A DNA stretch of 64,000 nt from Bog-105 sp965277855 (lineage in GTDB: Bacteria; Acidobacteriota; Terriglobia; Bryobacterales; Bryobacteraceae): positions 1,240,001-1,304,000 of the forward strand of contig OZ255847.1 of the NCBI GenBank assembly GCA_965277855.1. Reading direction: 5' to 3'. A program made the translations under genes and the position numbers. The notes beneath the pieces are model-generated. The model was not told the origin of the DNA. It saw nothing but the letters and a program-made list of their open reading frames with translations, and did not search any database. Positions 9,069 through 17,621 of this stretch are shown piece after piece; positions within the stretch are counted from its first letter, which is position 1, and each line of letters starts with the position of its first letter.

Positions 9069-10769
9069 GTGTATCTCGCGCCGCTCTTCCGTTCCTTCCG
9101 CCCGCTTCAAAATCCGCTCGGCTTCGGCGTGGCCGATTTCGTTCTACTCGCCGTGGCCCTGCTGCTCGCGGCAGTACTCGTCTTGCGCGCCGCCCTGCTC
9201 CCGTTTCTCGCCAAACTTCAGAACCACACGCCCATCGCTTTGGCCTGCTTGTCCGGCCTCGCCGTCGCCCTTCGCCTCGCGCTGCTTCCCAACGCCCCCG
9301 CGCCCATTCCGAGTGGCGCCGACGATTTCAGCTATCTCCTGCTCGCCGACACTCTCCGTCACCTCCGCTTCTCAAATCCGCCTCACCCGTTCCACCAGTT
9401 CTTCGAAGCCGTCTTCATCCTGCAACAACCCACTTACAGCTCCATCTACCCCCTCGGTCAGGGCATCCTCCTCGCCTTCGGCCGCATCGTCTTCCAGACC
9501 TACTGGGCCGGGGTTCTCCTCTCGCTGGCTGCCTTCTGCGCACTTGTTTACTGGATGCTTCGCGGCTGGACTTCGCCTCGTTGGGCATTCCTCGGCGGCC
9601 TGCTCGCCATTGCTCAAGTCGGCCCGCTCAGCGCCTGGACCAACTCCTATTGGGGCGGCTACCTCTCGGCCTGTGCCGGTTGCCTCGTCTTTGGCGCACT
9701 GCCCCGCCTCCGTTCGTCTACCTCGCTGCGCCCCGCGTTGCTTCTAGGCATCGGCCTCGCTCTACAGCTTCTGACGCGCCCCTTCGAGTGCCTGTTTGTA
9801 GTTCTTTCCGTGGTAGCTTTTTGCCTGTTCTTTCGTACTAAGCTCGCCGCGACATCGATCGCCGTTGTTGCGCTGGCGCTGCTGCCCGCCGTCGCCCTCA
9901 CTCTGCTGCAAAATCGCAGCGTTACCGGCCGCTGGCTCACGCTTCCCTACCTGCTGAGCCGTTACCAATACGGCGTGCCCACCACCTTCACTTTCCAACC
10001 GAATCCCCTCCCGCACCGCCCGCTTACTCAGGAGCAAGATCTCGACTATCGCGCGCAAGCCGCCATTCACGGCCCTGCTACCGACACCGTTTCCGCCTAT
10101 CTGGGCCGCCTCGTCTTTCGCCTTCGTTTTGTTCGCTTCTTCCTGCTGCCTCCGCTTTATCTCGCCGCCCTCTTCTTTCTGCCCTCTGTCCGGCATCGCT
10201 CGGGCATCTGGCTTGTCGCAACACTGGTTCTCTTTTTCGCCGGAACCAACTTCTATCCCTACTTCTTTCCTCACTACATTGCCGCCGCCACCTGCCTCTT
10301 TTTGCTCGTCGCGGTGAAGGGCCTCGATAGCCTCTCGCAAATCCGCATCAACGGTTTCGCCTGGGGCCGCCTATCCGCCCAGCTGCTCGTCGCACTCGCC
10401 GGCGCTCACTTCCTCTTCTGGTACCTGCTCCATCTCTCGGGCAATGAACAGCTGCAATCCGCCGCAGCCTACGAAACCTGGGATTACCTCAACGGTGGTG
10501 ATCCCGAAGGCCGCATCGCCGTCGCCCACACACTGGCTCAGACGCAAAATCGCCAGCTGGTCTTCGTGCGCTACGCCCCTCGCCACCGCTTTTCCGAATG
10601 GATTGCAAATGCCGCCGATATCGACGTCGCTCCCGTCGTCTGGGCGCTCGATCTAGGCTCGTCGGAGAATGAAAAGTTGATCCACCACTTCCCTGCCCGC
10701 CGAACCTGGCTGCTCGAGCCCGACGCGCGGCCGCCTAAACTAACGCCCTACGCCGAGCCGGTTCCTTGA
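9069..10769 (+). CDS. GT-C-type multi-pass membrane glycosyltransferase-like protein, copy 1
   Basis: 566 residues starting at GTG, with about ten to eleven hydrophobic helices. After the first two helices an extracytoplasmic loop carries GADDFSYLLLADTL (D85-D86), matching the acidic pair of ArnT/PMT-type GT-C glycosyltransferases that use polyprenyl-phosphate sugars. The C-terminal ~110 residues form a soluble region. It is clearly paralogous to the membrane protein two genes downstream; both share FxxxFxLQQPTYSSIYPxGQG, NxYWGG, and LTRPFE. It is the first gene of an overlapping operon and is joined to the next gene by a TTGA overlap. The likely role is transfer of a lipid-linked sugar to an envelope component. 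Donor and acceptor are unknown. Confidence 0.78.
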   Translation: MYLAPLFRSFRPLQNPLGFGVADFVLLAVALLLAAVLVLRAALLPFLAKLQNHTPIALACLSGLAVALRLALLPNAPAPIPSGADDFSYLLLADTLRHLRFSNPPHPFHQFFEAVFILQQPTYSSIYPLGQGILLAFGRIVFQTYWAGVLLSLAAFCALVYWMLRGWTSPRWAFLGGLLAIAQVGPLSAWTNSYWGGYLSACAGCLVFGALPRLRSSTSLRPALLLGIGLALQLLTRPFECLFVVLSVVAFCLFFRTKLAATSIAVVALALLPAVALTLLQNRSVTGRWLTLPYLLSRYQYGVPTTFTFQPNPLPHRPLTQEQDLDYRAQAAIHGPATDTVSAYLGRLVFRLRFVRFFLLPPLYLAALFFLPSVRHRSGIWLVATLVLFFAGTNFYPYFFPHYIAAATCLFLLVAVKGLDSLSQIRINGFAWGRLSAQLLVALAGAHFLFWYLLHLSGNEQLQSAAAYETWDYLNGGDPEGRIAVAHTLAQTQNRQLVFVRYAPRHRFSEWIANAADIDVAPVVWALDLGSSENEKLIHHFPARRTWLLEPDARPPKLTPYAEPVP

Positions 10770-11905
10770 CGCTTTCGATCCTCGCGCCCGCAAGTTTTCA
10801 AGCGCATGACCTCACTAACCTCCTGGAGACTACCGGCCTCGAAACCGAGTGGATTGTTTTCCAAACCAACCCTTTCGCCGCTCTCGAAAAAGCCCGCGGA
10901 CTATTCTCGATTCTGATCGACGCCCAGGAAGTTCTGCGACCCACGGAATACCTCGCGCTCTTCGACCCTCTGTTCAGTGGCGCGGCCGATGTCGTGCTGG
11001 CCAATCCTCCCTGTCAAACGCTAAGCTTCCGGACCACGCTCATCCAAAGCATGCCCCTTCACGCCGGCCCATCTGAGCTTCCGCGCGAGATCTTGAGCAA
11101 AGCCGCCCGCCGCCACGCCCGTATTCATTCCGCCAACACCGGGTCGTTCCCGCGCGTGACCCTCACCGATCGCTCCTTGCTGCCGCTCGATCTCTACCGC
11201 GATCCCGGCGTTGCCATGCTCGGCGAACTATCGCGCGCCCGCAAGTTCACCCGCTGGATGGCCGATACCATCGCGCCATACGTCCGCGGAAATGTCCTCG
11301 AAATCGGCGCAGGAATTGGCAACCTCACCGAACTGCTTGCCCCGCTCGCCTCTAATTACACAGCCACCGATACGCCCGGCGAACACCTTTTCGAACTCCG
11401 CCGCCGACTGGCTTCCTACCCCAATTTGCGAGTCGAAATCTGCGATGCGGCTGAGCCCGACGACTATCGCTCCTTCACCGGTCGCTTCGATTCCGTCGTC
11501 TGTCTGAATGTGCTCGAACACATCTCCGATGACCGCAGCGCTCTCCAAAACATCTACTCGGCCCTTCGCGCCGGGGGCCGCGCAATCGTATTGGTCCCGC
11601 AAGGCGCAGCCGCTTTCGGCAGTCTCGACGAAGTCCTCCACCATCAGCGCCGCTACTCCGAATCCGAACTGCACGAAAAAATGAGCAGCGCCGGATTCAT
11701 AGTAGAAGACATCCTTTATTTCAACCGCATCACCTATCCAGGTTGGATTCTGAACTCGCGCATTCTTCGCCGCCGCTCGCTAAGCCCTGTTCAACTCCAA
11801 CTTTTCAACTTGCTCGTACCGCTTTGGCGTCGCATCGATCCCCTCCTGCCGTGGCCTTCCACCTCGCTCATCGCAGTCGGCGTAAAGGACGAACATGCCC
11901 GCTAG
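10766..11905 (+). CDS. SAM-dependent methyltransferase with a vestigial GT2-like N-terminus
   Basis: 379 residues, TTG start overlapping the previous stop (TTGA). Residues ~160-375 form a class I methyltransferase: motif I VLEIGAGIGNLTE at 178-190, the acidic strand-2 region, FDSVVCLNVLEHI, and the Methyltransf_11/23-type tail. Residues 49-81 (ILIDAQEVLRPTEYLAL, then ADVVLANP) resemble the DPM1-type GT2 region in which a DADLEYDP motif precedes SGxADVVxGS. Here the catalytic acids are gone and the rest of the GT2 fold is missing, so this looks like the stump of a GT2-methyltransferase fusion. It overlaps the next gene by 11 bp. The methyl acceptor is unknown; a glycan or lipid made by the operon is plausible. 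Confidence 0.8.
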   Translation: MTLSILAPASFQAHDLTNLLETTGLETEWIVFQTNPFAALEKARGLFSILIDAQEVLRPTEYLALFDPLFSGAADVVLANPPCQTLSFRTTLIQSMPLHAGPSELPREILSKAARRHARIHSANTGSFPRVTLTDRSLLPLDLYRDPGVAMLGELSRARKFTRWMADTIAPYVRGNVLEIGAGIGNLTELLAPLASNYTATDTPGEHLFELRRRLASYPNLRVEICDAAEPDDYRSFTGRFDSVVCLNVLEHISDDRSALQNIYSALRAGGRAIVLVPQGAAAFGSLDEVLHHQRRYSESELHEKMSSAGFIVEDILYFNRITYPGWILNSRILRRRSLSPVQLQLFNLLVPLWRRIDPLLPWPSTSLIAVGVKDEHAR

Positions 11906-13556
11906 CGCGTGGGGCTTCGGTCCCGCCGATTGGATCGAATTTGTCTTGGCCATCCTGCTGCTCCTGTCCACATTTTTGTGGATGCCTGCACTGCGTGATG
12001 CCATCCGCCGGTTTGCCGGGCGCTCATCACTCGTGATGATTGTCCTCTTCTTCACCCCCATCGCCCTGCGCCTGCTTCTCTTGCCCCACCATCCGGTACC
12101 CACCCCCAACGTCTACGACGAATTCAGTCACCTGCTCGTCGCCGATACCCTGCTGCATTTCCGCTTCGCCAATCCGCCGCACCCGATGCATCGCTTCTTT
12201 GAAACATTCTTCGTTCTGCAGCAGCCCACATACAGTTCCATCTATCCCATCGGCCAAGGTTTGCTTCTTGCAGTCGGCCGGCTCGTCTCCGGAATTCCGT
12301 GGACCGGCGTTCTCCTCTCCACTGGCGCACTTTGCGCACTCATTTATTGGATGCTCAGCGCCTATGTGTCTCCCGTGTGGGCCCTCCTCGGAGGCATGCT
12401 GGCCATTTGCCAGTTCGGTCCTTTAAATCTGTGGATGAACTGCTACTGGGGTGGCGCGCTTCCCGCTGCAGCCGGCTGCCTCGTCTTCGGAGCCCTGCCT
12501 CGCCTCACACTAAATCGCAAACGCGACCCAATTCTTTTCGGCACCGGCTTCGCGCTTCATCTGCTGACCCGTCCCTTTGAAACCGTCATCCTCGCCCTCT
12601 GTATCCTGCTCTTCTTCCTCTTCTTTGCACGCCAGCCCAACAGGCGTTTACTGCTCGCGCTCGTCCCGGTATCGATCGCCCTGCTCGTAACAGTCTTTCA
12701 GAACTACCAGGTCACCGGTCACTGGACCGAGTTGCCCGAACAGCTCAGCCAGTTCCAATACGGCGTGCCTACTTCCCTTACCATTCAAGCCCCAGCATTT
12801 CCCCACATCGCGTTAACCAGGGAACAGGCCCTCGATTACAAGGCGCAAACCCTCATGCACGGCCCAGGGCGCGATAGCTGGCCGAAATTCTTGTCCCGTC
12901 TCCAATACCGCATCCGCGACTATCGTTTCTTCTTCTTGCCACCGCTTTATCTCGCGCTTATAGCGTTTTTCTTCACGCTCCGGCGCAGGCTTCATTTATG
13001 GGTAACGCTCTGCCTTTGTCTCTTTGCTTTGGGAACCAATCTGTTTCCCTATTTGCTCGCGCATTACCTGGCGGCCGTGACTTGCCTCTTTCTGCTCATC
13101 AGCGTCGCAGGACTCGAAACCATCGCTACGCTTCAGATCCGGCGCATTCCGGTCGGTACCCAGATCGCGCAGGTCATCGTGTTGCTCTGCGTGGCCCAAT
13201 TTTGTTTCTGGTACAGCTTGCACTTGCTGGAGGGTTTCTCGATCAATCTGAGCCCGTTGCAATATGAAACCTGGGACACCATCAATCACACCAATCCGGA
13301 GCGGCGCCGCGCCGTATCGAAGCAGATCGATGAGACCAAAGGGCGGCTCCTCATCTTCGTGCGCTACTCGCCGCACCACATATTTCAAGAAGAATGGGTG
13401 TGGAACCGCGCCGATATCGACGGCTCGCGTGTTGTCCTGGCGCGCGATCTCGGCCCCACAGAAGACGAACAACTAATTCGCTACTATCCCGGCCGCCAAG
13501 TGCTTCTTCTCGAGCCCGATACGCTGGCTCCGCACCTCACGCCTTACCTGCCATGA
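11895..13556 (+). CDS. GT-C-type multi-pass membrane glycosyltransferase-like protein, copy 2
   Basis: 553 residues and a paralogue of the protein starting at 9069. It shares the helix pattern and motifs such as QQPTYSSIYPIGQG, NCYWGG, LLTRPFE and QYETWD. The extracytoplasmic acidic pair is present as NVYDEFSHLLVADTL (D75-E76), the classic Asp-Glu of GT-C enzymes. The C-terminal ~100 residues are soluble and aligned with those of copy 1. It overlaps the preceding methyltransferase by 11 bp and the following one by an ATGA junction. Keeping two divergent copies inside one operon suggests two different acceptor or donor sugars. That is inference; no substrate can be read from sequence. Confidence 0.78.
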   Translation: MPASAWGFGPADWIEFVLAILLLLSTFLWMPALRDAIRRFAGRSSLVMIVLFFTPIALRLLLLPHHPVPTPNVYDEFSHLLVADTLLHFRFANPPHPMHRFFETFFVLQQPTYSSIYPIGQGLLLAVGRLVSGIPWTGVLLSTGALCALIYWMLSAYVSPVWALLGGMLAICQFGPLNLWMNCYWGGALPAAAGCLVFGALPRLTLNRKRDPILFGTGFALHLLTRPFETVILALCILLFFLFFARQPNRRLLLALVPVSIALLVTVFQNYQVTGHWTELPEQLSQFQYGVPTSLTIQAPAFPHIALTREQALDYKAQTLMHGPGRDSWPKFLSRLQYRIRDYRFFFLPPLYLALIAFFFTLRRRLHLWVTLCLCLFALGTNLFPYLLAHYLAAVTCLFLLISVAGLETIATLQIRRIPVGTQIAQVIVLLCVAQFCFWYSLHLLEGFSINLSPLQYETWDTINHTNPERRRAVSKQIDETKGRLLIFVRYSPHHIFQEEWVWNRADIDGSRVVLARDLGPTEDEQLIRYYPGRQVLLLEPDTLAPHLTPYLP

Positions 13557-14254
13557 CTGGTCCCCTCGCCGAAATTCTCTTTCGCCTCAAGCATGGGCCC
13601 GTCCGAACCCTGCGCTGGATCACAACCCGCCTCACCAATGCCGCCGAAGACCGGCGGTTCGGAATCGAAACCTCCACGCAGCGCAGCACGACCGACTTAG
13701 GCTTTGATTCCCCTGACTACGTTCATTACCAACCAGCCGCCTATCGCGATTTGCGCGAAATCTTCCATCTCCTGCCTATTCAACCGCACGACGTCTTTCT
13801 CGACCTCGGCTGCGGTATGGGACGAGCCGTCTGCCTTGCAGCCATTCATCCCGTTAAATCCGTTTTAGGGATAGAAATTTCACCTGAGCTCTGCGCGATC
13901 GCACGCCGCAATCTGGAACGTATCGCCCCAAAAATCCAATCCCGCCAAACAGCCATTATTCAGTCCGATGCCGCTGCTTTCGAAATCCCGCGAGAAACTT
14001 CCGTCATCTTTCTCTTCAATCCCTTCAGTGGTTCCGTGCTCCAGCAAGTCTTGGAAAATCTTCGAGACTCGCTCGAAAAAAATCCACGCCAACTGCGACT
14101 CCTCTTCTGCGGGACCCTCTCTACACGTGAGTTTGCCGCAGCAGCAAAAAACCACGCCTGGCTAACGCTATCGTCAAAACACGTCTTGTCGACCGGATTC
14201 GTCGCTCTACTCTATGTACACTCTTCACCTCACCTGCGTGACCTCCGAGATTGA
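13553..14254 (+). CDS. class I SAM-dependent methyltransferase
   Basis: 233 residues from the ATG at 13553, which overlaps the preceding stop (ATGA). The same frame extends further upstream, but that part lies over the previous gene and is not needed. Motif I VFLDLGCGMGRAVCLAA lies at about 81-97, the acidic strand-2 end is GIEISPELCAIARRN, and IIQSDAAAFEI and VIFLFNPFSG match the later motifs. The N-terminal ~75 residues (RFGIETS, DYVHYQPAAY) resemble a family of methyltransferases of unknown acceptor. It is unlike the methyltransferase two genes earlier and lacks its N-terminal extension. It overlaps the PrmA-like gene by 41 bp, an unusually long overlap for this operon. Confidence 0.82.
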   Translation: MTGPLAEILFRLKHGPVRTLRWITTRLTNAAEDRRFGIETSTQRSTTDLGFDSPDYVHYQPAAYRDLREIFHLLPIQPHDVFLDLGCGMGRAVCLAAIHPVKSVLGIEISPELCAIARRNLERIAPKIQSRQTAIIQSDAAAFEIPRETSVIFLFNPFSGSVLQQVLENLRDSLEKNPRQLRLLFCGTLSTREFAAAAKNHAWLTLSSKHVLSTGFVALLYVHSSPHLRDLRD

Positions 14255-15014
14255 CGAAATTTCCGCTCAACTGTGGGAGTCCGGCACAGTAGGCGTTCAA
14301 GAGCTCGATCTGGTCAACGATTCCGTATCGTTGATCGCCAGCTTCGAAACGAACCAACAACGCGAAACATTACTCGATCAGTTCCGCGCATTCAGCCCGG
14401 AGTGGCGGCACGAGCCTGACACCAACTGGATGCTTGAAACGCAAAATGCGTGGCCTGGACGCGCCGTAGGACACTCGCTCTTTCTCGCTCCGCCCTGGTG
14501 TCGCGTACCCACGCCGCAAGGCCGTCACCGCGTCATTCACAATCCCGGACTCGCCTGCGGCACCGGCGAGCACCCCTGCACTCGTCTCGCGCTCCAAGCT
14601 CTCGAGCAAACCATCTCCACCGGTTGCAGTGTCGCCGACATCGGCACCGGTTCTGGCCTCTTAGCCATCGCCGCGCTGCGTCTCGGAGCAGCCACCATAA
14701 TCGCTTTCGACACCGACCAGCAAGCCTTACCAGCCGCCCGCGAGAATTTCCTGTTGAATAATTTGCAGCCAAATCTATTCGCAGGCTCAACCGATGCACT
14801 TGCGCACACATCGCTCGATCTAGCCGTCGCCAACATCAACGCCTCGGTTCTGTTGAGCCTGGCCGACGATCTATTCCGCATCCTGCGACCCGGTGGTCAA
14901 CTGATCCTCACCGGCTTTCCTAAATCCGAATCCCGCCAAGTCGCAAAAATCTTTCCGCCGCACAGCATCCTTGAAGAAGACAGCTGGACGTGCTTTATTT
15001 CAACCTGCCCTTGA
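14214..15014 (+). CDS. prmA: ribosomal protein L11 methyltransferase (PrmA-like)
   Basis: 266 residues. The N-terminal ~100 residues form the small substrate-binding part of PrmA (MYTLHLTCVTSEIDEISAQL). Then come PGLACGTGEHPCTRLAL, the PrmA signature preceding motif I, and VADIGTGSGLLAIAAL (about 140-155), DTDQQAL, DLAVANINASVLLSL (the NPP-like region) and ILTGF. PrmA trimethylates L11. The protein is somewhat shorter than E. coli PrmA and its NPP-like motif is altered to NIN, so another protein or small-molecule acceptor is possible. It ends the overlapping operon and its last 20 bp overlap the end of ligD tail to tail. Its link to the glycan genes is unclear. Confidence 0.82.
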   Translation: MYTLHLTCVTSEIDEISAQLWESGTVGVQELDLVNDSVSLIASFETNQQRETLLDQFRAFSPEWRHEPDTNWMLETQNAWPGRAVGHSLFLAPPWCRVPTPQGRHRVIHNPGLACGTGEHPCTRLALQALEQTISTGCSVADIGTGSGLLAIAALRLGAATIIAFDTDQQALPAARENFLLNNLQPNLFAGSTDALAHTSLDLAVANINASVLLSLADDLFRILRPGGQLILTGFPKSESRQVAKIFPPHSILEEDSWTCFISTCP

Positions 15015-17553
15015 CTGTTTTTTTCTCGGCCTTCGCGCCGCCGCCTAGCCGTTCCAGCGCGATCTCTAAACGCTGGCCGCCCTGCAGCACCGGCGCGAAC
15101 ACATCGCCTAATCTGCTAAACCGTTCCGGGCTGTTATCGATACGAAAATCATGCGGCCGAATTCCCGGCTTCACTTCTTTCCATTCAAGCGGGGTCGCTA
15201 CGGGCGCACCTTCATACGCCCGCACCACATAAGGGGCAGAAATTGTCTTGCCTGTGCCAATCTGCAGATAGTCAAAGTAAACGCGCTTCTTCGTCCGCTT
15301 CTGCACGCTGCGCGGCGTGGTAAACAAGTTCGGCTCGCGATCCTGCGCCAAGTGCGCCACAATCTCGGCAAAGCTCCGCACCTGTTCATACGTGTACACC
15401 GGATCGAGCGGCACGTAAATATGCATCCCGTCGCCTCCGGTCGTTTTCGGATAGCCTTTGAGATCTAACCCAGTCAGTATCTCGCGCACCAGCAGCGCCG
15501 CCTCGACGATTTGATCGAAAGATGTTTCTACCGGATCAAGATCGAGCAGCATCCAGTCGGGATGATCGAGGTTCCCCACCCGGCTCATCCAGGGATTGTG
15601 ATCGATGCAGCCCAGGTTCACCAGATACAGCAAGCTCGCGCGATTGTTCGCCACAGGATACTTGTTTAACTTCGTACCTCCGTGCTCGGAAATCGGTTCG
15701 CAGTGCAGCCAGTCGGGGAAATGCGTGCTGGCGTTTTTCTGAAAAAAGTAATCGTCTTCAATGCCGTTCGGATAACGCTTCAACGAGAGCGGCCGGTCCT
15801 TCAAATGCGGCAGCAGCCAGCTCGACACCTTGTCATAAAAACCGAGAAGATCGCGCTTCTTCCAGCCGTCTTTCGGAAAAAACACTTTGCTCAGGTTGGT
15901 GAACTTGAGCGAGTGTCCATCGATCTCGACCGTAGCTTCTTTCGCTCGCAGGTCAAGCGAAGAATCTTCTGCCTTCTCGGCCGGTGGTTCGACCGCCTCC
16001 TCGCGCACCACTTCCCCGGGCGCTTTGTCCTCCCGCAATCCCACAAACACCGGAGCGCGCAAGATGTGGTCCGGTGTCCACTCCAGGAATCGCACCTGGC
16101 ACACCACCTCTGGCTTCACCCAGCTAACGCCCTTAATCTTGGGTTTCGGGTCGAGCGGGCTGGTCTTCGTCACGAGCGGCTGCAGACGTTCGTAAATTGT
16201 CCGCATCAACTTGTTATCGAAACCTGTCCCCACCTGTCCGGCATGGCGCAGCTTACCTTCCACCTGCACGCCCAGCACTAGCGCCCCAAAATATTCGCGC
16301 TCCCCTTCGGTAAATCCGGCGATTACGAATTCCTGTTCGCTCACCACCTTGATCTTCTGCCAGCGGCTCGATCGCGAAGCTTCATAAGTACTGCGTCGAT
16401 CCTTCGCGAGAATCCCCTCCAAACCCATCTGGCCCGCCGCTTCAAAGATCTGCTCGCCGCCCGCATCGAAACTTTCCGAAAGCCGGATATGCTCGCTCGG
16501 TTTCAGAATTGCGTGGAGAAGCTTCTTGCGATCTTCCAACGCCACGCCCCGCACATCGTAGCCATCGGCATACAAGATGTCGAACACGAACAGCGTGGCC
16601 GGAGCAGTCGCAGCCAGGCGCGGCACTGCGCTTTGATTCGCGGCAATACGCGGTTGTATGTTGTGGAATCGCGCCCGCCCCTGTTCATCCAGCACGCAAA
16701 TCTCGCCATCGAGCAAGGCGGTCTTCAGATTCAATTGCTTTGGTAATTCTTTAAATTCCGGATACTGCTGCTCGCAGCGGTTCCCGCGTCGGGACGTCAT
16801 CGTCACCTTGCCGTCCTGGATCTCACACAGCGCGCGTACGCCGTCCCATTTGATTTCGTAGAGCCACTGCCCGCCCACCGGCGGTTTCGTCACAGCGGTT
16901 GCCAGCATCGGCGAGACATCGTGCGGCATCGGAGCTTTTTTCGCACCGGTCAGCGCGCTCACTTGTGGAGAAGCGCCTTCTTCGGCAATCTGCTCCTGGG
17001 TTCGTTTCGTCAAAACGCTCCAGGCAAATTGATCGATATCGTAACCGGTCGCTGCGTGCTCATCTTTCTTTTTAATGAGCAGCCATTCATTTCCCTTCGC
17101 CGCCCGTTTCATCTGCACGATGGCAAACGAACCGTTCAGCTTCGTGCCATGCAGCTCGAATTTGAAATCACCGCGCTCCAGCTGGCCCTGTGCGCCGGGT
17201 TCGCCGATCACTTCATAGGTGCCCTTGTCCCACAACATCACGCTGCCGCCGCCGTAGTTGCCCTCCGGAATATTGCCCTCGAACGTGCCGTAATCGAGCG
17301 GGTGATCTTCCACTTTCATCGCCAGTGCTTTGCGAGCCGGATCAAGGCTCGGCCCTTTCGGAACCGCCCAGCTCACCAGTACTCCGCCTACTTCCAGCCG
17401 GAAATCGTAATGCAGGCGGGTCGCATCGTGCCGCTGCACGCAGAAGAATCCGCCACGATCCTGCCCCGCACTGCCCTCCGCTTCTACCGCCTCCGGCGCA
17501 GGTTCCGGAGTAGCCTCAAAGTTGCGTTTGCGAACATATTCCTTCAAGCCCAT
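14995..17553 (-). CDS. ligD: NHEJ ATP-dependent DNA ligase LigD (phosphoesterase-ligase-polymerase)
   Basis: 852 residues from the ATG at 17553; an upstream extension in the same frame would run into dnaG. Domain order is 3'-phosphoesterase (about 30-150; HDATRLHYDFRLE, EDHPLDYGTFEG), ATP-dependent ligase (about 220-500; adenylation Lys in YEIKWDGVRAL, LLDGEICVLD, EGILAKD), and primase-polymerase (about 550-835; LLDLDPVE with the metal-binding Asp pair, KTTGGDGMHIYVPL). All key motifs look intact. This Pol-last order is the Pseudomonas-type one, unlike mycobacterial Pol-first LigD. It repairs double-strand breaks together with Ku, which is encoded about 39 kb away at 56345. It is divergent from dnaG with only 68 bp between. 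Confidence 0.95.
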   Translation of the reverse strand: MGLKEYVRKRNFEATPEPAPEAVEAEGSAGQDRGGFFCVQRHDATRLHYDFRLEVGGVLVSWAVPKGPSLDPARKALAMKVEDHPLDYGTFEGNIPEGNYGGGSVMLWDKGTYEVIGEPGAQGQLERGDFKFELHGTKLNGSFAIVQMKRAAKGNEWLLIKKKDEHAATGYDIDQFAWSVLTKRTQEQIAEEGASPQVSALTGAKKAPMPHDVSPMLATAVTKPPVGGQWLYEIKWDGVRALCEIQDGKVTMTSRRGNRCEQQYPEFKELPKQLNLKTALLDGEICVLDEQGRARFHNIQPRIAANQSAVPRLAATAPATLFVFDILYADGYDVRGVALEDRKKLLHAILKPSEHIRLSESFDAGGEQIFEAAGQMGLEGILAKDRRSTYEASRSSRWQKIKVVSEQEFVIAGFTEGEREYFGALVLGVQVEGKLRHAGQVGTGFDNKLMRTIYERLQPLVTKTSPLDPKPKIKGVSWVKPEVVCQVRFLEWTPDHILRAPVFVGLREDKAPGEVVREEAVEPPAEKAEDSSLDLRAKEATVEIDGHSLKFTNLSKVFFPKDGWKKRDLLGFYDKVSSWLLPHLKDRPLSLKRYPNGIEDDYFFQKNASTHFPDWLHCEPISEHGGTKLNKYPVANNRASLLYLVNLGCIDHNPWMSRVGNLDHPDWMLLDLDPVETSFDQIVEAALLVREILTGLDLKGYPKTTGGDGMHIYVPLDPVYTYEQVRSFAEIVAHLAQDREPNLFTTPRSVQKRTKKRVYFDYLQIGTGKTISAPYVVRAYEGAPVATPLEWKEVKPGIRPHDFRIDNSPERFSRLGDVFAPVLQGGQRLEIALERLGGGAKAEKKTVKGRLK

Positions 17554-17621
17554 TTGCTTGCGGTTATTATGCCAAGTCTCGGGCTGCAAGCTGCTACCCT
17601 GAAGACGCTCGCGCAGATAAG

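Noticed and set aside
13394..13552. Longer N-terminus for the second methyltransferase
   Set aside because: The extension overlaps the previous membrane protein over 53 codons and is unlike the family; the ATG at 13553 forms a normal ATGA overlap.
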